64,000 bases of DNA from JBDGYW01 sp964580055 (GTDB lineage Bacteria; Gemmatimonadota; Gemmatimonadetes; Gemmatimonadales; GWC2-71-9). Below the pieces are notes generated by a model. That model worked only from the letters and a program-made list of their open reading frames with translations. It ran no database searches and was not told where the DNA came from. The stretch lies in contig CAZOJI010000013.1 of NCBI GenBank assembly GCA_964580055.1, forward strand, positions 1 to 64,000. The letters run 5' to 3'. A program made the translations under genes and the position numbers. Below, in pieces: positions 58,951-64,000 of the stretch; positions within the stretch are counted from its first letter, which is position 1; every line of letters starts with the position of its first letter.

Positions 58951-61410
58951 TCAACGAATGTAGGTGATGGCCAAGAACTCGGGATGCTCGTTCAGTGACC
59001 GAAACCACGGGTGCTCCTTTACACGTTGGCGTTCCTGTGGCTTTGCCTGAAGGTATTCAGCGAGCAGTTGAATCGCCCGCGTTGTGTCGCCTAGCAGCAG
59101 CTCAAAGTGAGCCTTCTGAGCCCGCCATGCATCGGGGGGGGCGGGTGCTGCGGAATCTGCCTCGGCAGACCGAATGATGGCCCGGGCCGAGTCGGCAAGA
59201 CCGGCCCGGGCAGCAATCGTCGCAATCAACATCCGGAAGTAGAACCAGCGCTTTCGCAATTCGCCAAGTTCCGGACGCTGCTCCATTGTTCTGAGAATCG
59301 CCCAAGCCGCACCGACATCATCCGGGCTGTCTCCAGTCCTACCGAGGATATCCAACCTGCACCCCATGAAGAGTGGGTTCGCGGGGTAGTGTATGAGACC
59401 GAATTGGCAGTGTCTGGTCGCCTCTTCGACTTCACCTGCGCGCAAGGCGTCGAACATCATACGGTTTCGAGCTTTCTGTACCTCATCGTGCCAAGTGTCG
59501 TGTTCGAGTGCTTCCCGCGTGGCATTTGCTGCGGCATCGAATCTACCCAGATCCTGGTACGCTGGACTCAAGGCCACCCACGCCCCGGCGAGCGACGGGT
59601 CCAAATCCAGCGCTGCCGTGAGATCCGCGATAACCTCTTCCAACACCGTAATAGGTAGTTCGGCATTGGTCCAATCCCATATTCTGTGCCTCAATCGACC
59701 GCGCAGCTCTAGAACACGAGCGCGGTCGCGAGAGGCGTCAGGAAGGGAAGCGGCGTGGACCAAACCCTCATCCAGCCAAGCAAGTACAGTTGAGGTATCG
59801 ACGTCAGCTGCCCCTCCTACTTCAGCAACGCGCACTCTGTCGTATGCAACCCAACCTTGCTGAAGCGCAGGTTCGTTCCAATCTCGGTCAGCGTCGGTAG
59901 CCCGCACCAGCAATGACTCTGCCCTTGTCAAGAGGTCGAACGCGAGCCTCGTGCTGTCTCGCCAATCCGCTTGGCGGCGTGCATCTCGACGGAGAATCTG
60001 TGCCCTATGGACCGCCTCCCACGCTTCACTATTTGTTTCTTGGGCCCAGTGGCTAAGCCGCACTTGAACGCCGAGCAACTGTCGTAGCTCACCTGACAGG
60101 CGAACCGCTGTGCGTTCCGATAGCAGTCGTTCGGAGCCGCGAGGTAGTGAGTCCCTCAAAACGTCGCCCATTATCCGTGATGTCTCGGTTTCAACTAACG
60201 CCACGTCGACAAACACCCTGGAATCGCGGTACCTGACCTGACCGTCAACCAGCGTTCCCACCCGCAGGACTCGTGCGGCTTCAGAGAGTCCATAGTTGCG
60301 CGGGAAGGCGGCGAAGGCGTCGGCCGACCTGACACCGAGACCCTGGCCCATGCTGAGTGCCACCGTCAATTCGCGTGCAAGTGCACGAGCGAACCATGCG
60401 TTGCCTTCAACTGGGTCCTCTTCGGTGATTCGCACCGCCAGCTCATTTAGAGGAAACCAGGTAGACCCGTGCCGACTCCCCCACCTGGCCCAACCCTCCG
60501 TCGTGCCGTACGCCAGGGCCGCCGCCATGACCAGGGCGATTGCAGCTTTGAGCAACAGAGGTGTACCTTTTCTCCTACTCGCCGCAATCAACTCATCCGC
60601 CAATCTGTTTGCGCTCCGTTGGCGATCTGCGGGCACTTTGGCAAGAGACCGCAATACAACACTTTCTAATCTCTTGGTTATGGTCGGCCTCACCACGCGC
60701 ATGGATCTCGGAGCTTCCGAGATTATCCTCGCGATTAGGGAGCTGGTATCCCTGCCAGTGAAAGGCGTTTCACCAAGTAGCATCTCGTAGACGAGGCAGC
60801 CTAGTCCGTAAACATCGGATCGCGCGTCACCGCGGGACTCGCCCGTGCAGCGTTCCGGACTCATATACGGAATCGTGCCCAGCACTACATCGAATTCGGT
60901 CGAAACATCAAACCCGGCATCATCAACGGCAGTTGCTATCCCAAAATCCGCCAGCATAGGACGGCCTTCATGGAGCAACACGTTTTCGGGTTTTATGTCT
61001 CTGTGAACGATACCGTGCGTATGAGCTGCCTCGAGTGCCGATGCCACTTCAGCCGATATTCGGAGAACCTCATCGATTTCCAGCTGATTTGACTTGTTCA
61101 GGAGTCCTCTCAGCGATCCGCCCTCCACGTAGGGCATCACGTAATAGAGAAGACCGTCTGCTTCTCCGGAGTCGAGAATGGGCAAGATACCAGGATGGCT
61201 GAGCGTGGCGGTGATATTGACCTCTCGCAGAAAGCGCGCTGGACCCATAGCCTCAGCGACGCTTGGCTTCAACACCTTTACCGCGACTTTGCGAGGAAAC
61301 CTACAGTCGTGCGCAAGGAACACGACAGCCATTCCGCCGCTGCCCAATTCGCACTCAATGTCGTATCGACCGTTGAGGGCGTCCTTGGCGCGATCCAGAA
61401 GCTCGTACAT
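58951..61410 (-). CDS. Membrane Ser/Thr protein kinase with TPR-like periplasmic domain
   Basis: The 819-residue protein starts with a full Hanks-type kinase: LGSGGMAVV (Gly loop), Lys45 in VAVKVLK, catalytic HRDIKPEN (H136-N143), DFG at 155-157 and activation segment GTIPYMSPERCTGE. One membrane helix (about 287-306, LLLKAAIALVMAAALAYGT) is followed by a 500-residue extracytoplasmic part. That part holds a FlgO/adenylate-cyclase-like segment (LRVGTLVDGQVRYRDSRVFV) and TPR-like repeats (LDLDPSLAGAWVALSPAYQD). Such kinases are common in Gemmatimonadota and Acidobacteria. Substrates are unknown. It ends convergent with the uncharacterised gene at 57988. Confidence 0.92.
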   Translation of the reverse strand: MYELLDRAKDALNGRYDIECELGSGGMAVVFLAHDCRFPRKVAVKVLKPSVAEAMGPARFLREVNITATLSHPGILPILDSGEADGLLYYVMPYVEGGSLRGLLNKSNQLEIDEVLRISAEVASALEAAHTHGIVHRDIKPENVLLHEGRPMLADFGIATAVDDAGFDVSTEFDVVLGTIPYMSPERCTGESRGDARSDVYGLGCLVYEMLLGETPFTGRDTSSLIARIISEAPRSMRVVRPTITKRLESVVLRSLAKVPADRQRSANRLADELIAASRRKGTPLLLKAAIALVMAAALAYGTTEGWARWGSRHGSTWFPLNELAVRITEEDPVEGNAWFARALARELTVALSMGQGLGVRSADAFAAFPRNYGLSEAARVLRVGTLVDGQVRYRDSRVFVDVALVETETSRIMGDVLRDSLPRGSERLLSERTAVRLSGELRQLLGVQVRLSHWAQETNSEAWEAVHRAQILRRDARRQADWRDSTRLAFDLLTRAESLLVRATDADRDWNEPALQQGWVAYDRVRVAEVGGAADVDTSTVLAWLDEGLVHAASLPDASRDRARVLELRGRLRHRIWDWTNAELPITVLEEVIADLTAALDLDPSLAGAWVALSPAYQDLGRFDAAANATREALEHDTWHDEVQKARNRMMFDALRAGEVEEATRHCQFGLIHYPANPLFMGCRLDILGRTGDSPDDVGAAWAILRTMEQRPELGELRKRWFYFRMLIATIAARAGLADSARAIIRSAEADSAAPAPPDAWRAQKAHFELLLGDTTRAIQLLAEYLQAKPQERQRVKEHPWFRSLNEHPEFLAITYIR

Positions 61411-61595
61411 TAAAACCTAAGATGCGGGCAGGTTCGTCCGGGCACCAGTAGAATGCGTTCGCATTCTGTCGAGGAGGATCTGGGTGAAAAGGAATCCCAA
61501 TCCAAGCGACACGGTCCTCACGGCACGGTAAACGGCGCCGTCGTAACCCACGTTCGATAGGGCGCGCCACGGTGTTGTTCAAACACGTGCATTAT

Positions 61596-62345
61596 CTAGT
61601 CATTTGGGCAGATCACTTCGACCTTCTCTAGTAACGTACCAGCATGCATTGCCAATAAGCTGTAGGCGTCACGATCCTTTGAACATGATTTTGACGGAAG
61701 AATGAGTCTGATCGATAACGCTCCGTCAGAACCGACCACACCACCAGAAATTGCATGGATGCGCGTATTCTCTTCCGAAGCCGCAATTAGCTCAACTCGG
61801 CTGAACGGCGTCAAACCCGTTGCCATGAAGCCAGCTTCAACTGCCCTTGTTGAATCAACTGAGTATGCAAGGCCGTGCTGAACTGACGGTGTCTCAGGCC
61901 GAAACCAAGGCACTAACGAGAGCGTCGGAACGACGGCAATAGCCGCAATGCTGAGACCGAAGAAGATCACAGATATTCTGAGACCGCCTCTCTGCCGCTC
62001 CCGATCCACCGGCGCACGTTTCACGCCGGACGACATGGGGACGTTCCAGAGTGCGATTAGCACGCTGACTCCGAGAAGCAACACAGCTATCGCGACCAAC
62101 CAATCCGCAATGGGAATCAGATCCGTGAACAACGCACCCTTTAGCAAAGCGCCGAGGGCCGCGACTGTGCCAATGACCGCTGTCAGAGCTTTTGCTACAG
62201 AATCCAGATCAGTAGTCGGATCCCCGGTAACCGCAGACATTATCTCCGTCTTCTGTGCTTCAGTTATCAAACCGTCACCTAATGCTTTATTCAGGATCTT
62301 CTCGAGGGTTCCCGGTTCGACAACCTTATTGTGAGGGTGCACCAT
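61596..62345 (-). CDS. Membrane protein of unknown function
   Basis: The 249-residue protein has a cytoplasmic helical start (TLEKILNKALGDGLITEAQK), a membrane block with about three helices (VIGTVAALGALLKGALFTDL, IADWLVAIAVLLLGVSVLIA, ISVIFFGLSIAAIAVVPTLS) and an extracytoplasmic beta-rich end (VEAGFMATGLTPFSRVELIA, SDGALSIRLILPS). Two late cysteines may form a disulfide. GAGG supports the ATG at 62345. It lies upstream of the Ser/Thr kinase on the same strand with a gap of about 185 bases. No named family is recognised. Confidence 0.65.
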   Translation of the reverse strand: MVHPHNKVVEPGTLEKILNKALGDGLITEAQKTEIMSAVTGDPTTDLDSVAKALTAVIGTVAALGALLKGALFTDLIPIADWLVAIAVLLLGVSVLIALWNVPMSSGVKRAPVDRERQRGGLRISVIFFGLSIAAIAVVPTLSLVPWFRPETPSVQHGLAYSVDSTRAVEAGFMATGLTPFSRVELIAASEENTRIHAISGGVVGSDGALSIRLILPSKSCSKDRDAYSLLAMHAGTLLEKVEVICPND

Positions 62346-62511
62346 GTGTACCTCTGTATGGAGGATCAGTGTGCAAATGGCTGTCCCGTCGTCTCCGGCC
62401 TAGTTAGGCCTATGAGTGATCACAAGCAGATTACGTCTGCCTACAGGGCTTTGGCCGAGTTTCATCTTGCGAGAATCCGACAGCGATTGAATGCGCAGCG
62501 GCTAATCCCCC

Positions 62512-63267
62512 CTACCGATCCGGCACCCTCCCAAACCCCAGCAGCTTCTTCATCCGCTCATGCACATAGTCGAAGCCCTGCACGCGGTTGCTCTTGTTGC
62601 CTTCGATAGTGTAGAGCATCCCTTCCTTGGCATGATGCACGATACCAATGTGGCCTTTCCATCCGGCGAGCCGCTCGCGCCACCATACCACGATGTCACC
62701 AGGTTGCGGGTCGACATCGTCTCCCGGCGGAGTCATCCAGCCTTTCTTCTTGAATTGGTTCATGATGTTGCGAGCGCCCAGGCTGTACTCGAAGGGCATT
62801 CCACTCTTGTTCTGACTGTAACACCAGCTCACGAATCCCGCACACCAGGCGCAACCCTCGGGTGCCAGCCCGTTCAAGTACCTGCGAACCCACTTTCCAC
62901 GATTGTTACCACCGATCTCGGACGCCTCGGCCCTCAACTCCCCGATCGCAGCCCTCAGGGCGTTCCGACCCCACGTGGTTCCACCAAAGGATTTGTGCGG
63001 CATGCGGCTGAAGCTGATGACGGGGTTCACGGCGATGACAGCGCGACGATGCCTGAGGCTCCACCAGGTGAGTGGGCCCACCTTGCCGTCGACGACGAGG
63101 GGGCGACCGTGCCGGTCCAGATGCTGTGATTGGAACGCGCGTACCGCGCGTCGAGTCTGCGGCCCGAATACACCATCCACCGATACCGGGAGCTGCCAGT
63201 CGTTGAGCAACTCCTGGAGGGCCTTCACGGATTCTCCCCGATCGCCCTTCTGCAGAACCGGATCCAT
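62512..63267 (-). CDS. Peptidoglycan-binding CHAP-domain amidase
   Basis: The 251-residue protein has an N-terminal peptidoglycan-binding domain (KGDRGESVKALQELLNDWQL, VDGVFGPQTRRAVRAFQSQH, VDGKVGPLTWW) and a C-terminal CHAP-type cysteine peptidase/amidase. Catalytic candidates are Cys142 (EGCAWCAGFVSWC), His206 (WKGHIGIVHH) and Asn224 (IEGNKSN), with DPQPGDIVVWW before the His as usual. No signal peptide is visible, so release by lysis, an effector-like export route or an unannotated signal would be needed. GAGG supports the ATG at 63267. It should cleave cell-wall peptide bonds. Confidence 0.85.
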   Translation of the reverse strand: MDPVLQKGDRGESVKALQELLNDWQLPVSVDGVFGPQTRRAVRAFQSQHLDRHGRPLVVDGKVGPLTWWSLRHRRAVIAVNPVISFSRMPHKSFGGTTWGRNALRAAIGELRAEASEIGGNNRGKWVRRYLNGLAPEGCAWCAGFVSWCYSQNKSGMPFEYSLGARNIMNQFKKKGWMTPPGDDVDPQPGDIVVWWRERLAGWKGHIGIVHHAKEGMLYTIEGNKSNRVQGFDYVHERMKKLLGFGRVPDR

Positions 63268-63403
63268 TGTTCGGCCTCGATACGGTTGGAGGAACTGCTA
63301 AAGTGCCACCGGCTTGGAGGTCTGTCCAGGAGTCATCATCCCTCAATCCTCTTCCATGGAATCGATTTGAGGATGACCGCCGTGACTCGACACTGGGAGT
63401 TGT

Positions 63404-63850
63404 TCACTGGGTGCGCGGAATTCGCCAGGATCGGCGCGTTCCTGAGCAACTGTGCCGCGTTCCCTCCAGCATGTCAACAAACTCGTTTGCCGTGGCGGGA
63501 CGGTCTTTGGGTGTCTTCTCCAAACCGGCGTGTACAGCCTCTTCCACATACTCGGGCAATTCGGGTCTCACGACGCGCAGGGACGGAGGCGCTGCGCCTC
63601 TGTGCTTCCGCAATACGGCAGCGGCAGAGGGTCCGCTGAACACCGGTTCGCCCATCAACATCTCGTACACCACACACGCCAGCGCGTAGATATCGCTGCC
63701 GCCGTCGATCTTGGATATGCCGCCGGCCTGCTCGGGGCTCATGTAGTGAGGAGTGCCGACCAGGAGGCCGCTGGAGGAGAGTTTTTCGCCGCCTGACCGG
63801 ATGATTGCCCGGGCGACACCGAAATCGCAAAGGACCACTCTGTCTTCCAT
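63404..63850 (-). pseudogene. C-terminal half of a Ser/Thr protein kinase
   Basis: The frame starts at ATG 63850 with MEDRVVLCDFGVARAIIRSG and continues VGTPHYMSPEQAGGISKIDG, SDIYALACVVYEMLMGEPVF and KTPKDRPATANEFVDML. This is the second half of a kinase domain from just before DFG onward. The Gly loop, ATP lysine and HRD catalytic loop are missing, and an in-frame TAG lies a few bases upstream. Without these it cannot be an active kinase. It probably represents a truncated gene, since the next 140 bases hold no N-lobe. Confidence 0.75.
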
Positions 63851-63904
63851 GAACAACTACCCGGCCGCAAGACGACGGCAACACGCTCCGTGACCGCAAA
63901 GCAC

Positions 63905-63940
63905 TGCGTTCCGCCCTACCGCCCTACCGCCCTACCGTCT
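63905..63940. repeat. Short tandem repeat (CCCTACCG)
   Basis: GCCCTACC repeats three times followed by a variant (GTCTTACC). It is in intergenic DNA near the right edge. It is similar in kind to the G-rich GAGTAGG repeats on the other strand at 46215 and 51985. Confidence 0.5.
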
Positions 63941-64000
63941 TACCTTGCACGCGATCGCCAACATGAGCAGACGAGGAAAACCCATGCGCCACGCCAGTCT

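Noticed and set aside
1..64000. CRISPR array, insertion sequence or prophage
   Set aside because: No regularly spaced repeats, transposase or phage structural genes were recognised anywhere in the window.

Overview
The window is high-GC bacterial chromosome (roughly 60% G+C by eye) with outer-membrane lipoproteins, signal peptides and Shine-Dalgarno-led genes on both strands. The mix of a Ser/Thr kinase fused to a TM segment and TPR-like C-terminus, an S46 peptidase, secreted amidohydrolases, NTF2-like lipoproteins, an ECF sigma operon and an NHLM-type peptide exporter resembles Gemmatimonadota. That placement is inference from gene content, because no rRNA gene is present. No CRISPR array, IS element or prophage was seen.

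Layout. 0.2-5.2 kb: ribonuclease Z, two tRNAs (Ala-CGC, Gln-CTG), a three-BON protein beside a truncated duplicate, a porin-like relic and a BCCT transporter. 5.6-11.5 kb: a multi-PAS hybrid histidine kinase, two NTF2-like lipoproteins, a MESH1-like HD hydrolase and three decayed genes. 11.5-16 kb: a DCC protein coupled to a CDF metal exporter, then a MarR regulator with four C-terminal cysteines divergent from a SufT-like factor and a Mn-type superoxide dismutase, then an NDH-2 C-terminal remnant and a lone PAS protein. 16.6-22.6 kb: an ART-like small protein, an S46 peptidase and an ECF sigma/anti-sigma operon flanked by Arg/Gly-rich envelope proteins.

22.9-30.5 kb is the most distinctive block: a complete NHLM-type export operon (cyclic-nucleotide-binding protein, HlyD-like adaptor, C39 peptidase ABC transporter, second ABC transporter). 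It is divergent from an HTH regulator with an AT-rich promoter. No precursor peptide or RiPP modifying enzyme was found in the window, so the exporter is an orphan here.

30.5-37.2 kb: histidine phosphatase lipoprotein, IF-1, cold-shock protein, rhomboid protease, TPR-like protein, cyclophilin lipoprotein, an alanine racemase with an apparent Tat signal, and a divergent lysine-2,3-aminomutase-like radical SAM enzyme. 37.2-47 kb: a coupled pair of secreted amidohydrolases, moaD-moaE-trmL, malate dehydrogenase, an alcohol dehydrogenase in frame with a DinB domain, an Hsp15-like S4 protein and a secreted protein. 47.3-57.1 kb: a sigma/DUF4097 relic, a group II PLP decarboxylase, an Nramp-related transporter, a second alcohol dehydrogenase, a lipoprotein / small protein / DUF900 hydrolase trio, a diguanylate cyclase, and a sodium:solute symporter with a 39-residue partner. 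57.5-63.9 kb: Ser/Thr kinase fragments, one intact Ser/Thr kinase, an uncharacterised protein, a membrane protein and a CHAP amidase.

Gene relics are unusually frequent (about eleven). Functional themes are envelope proteolysis and export, stress regulation, metal and redox homeostasis, and signal transduction. All functional calls rest on motifs read by eye; no database search was run.
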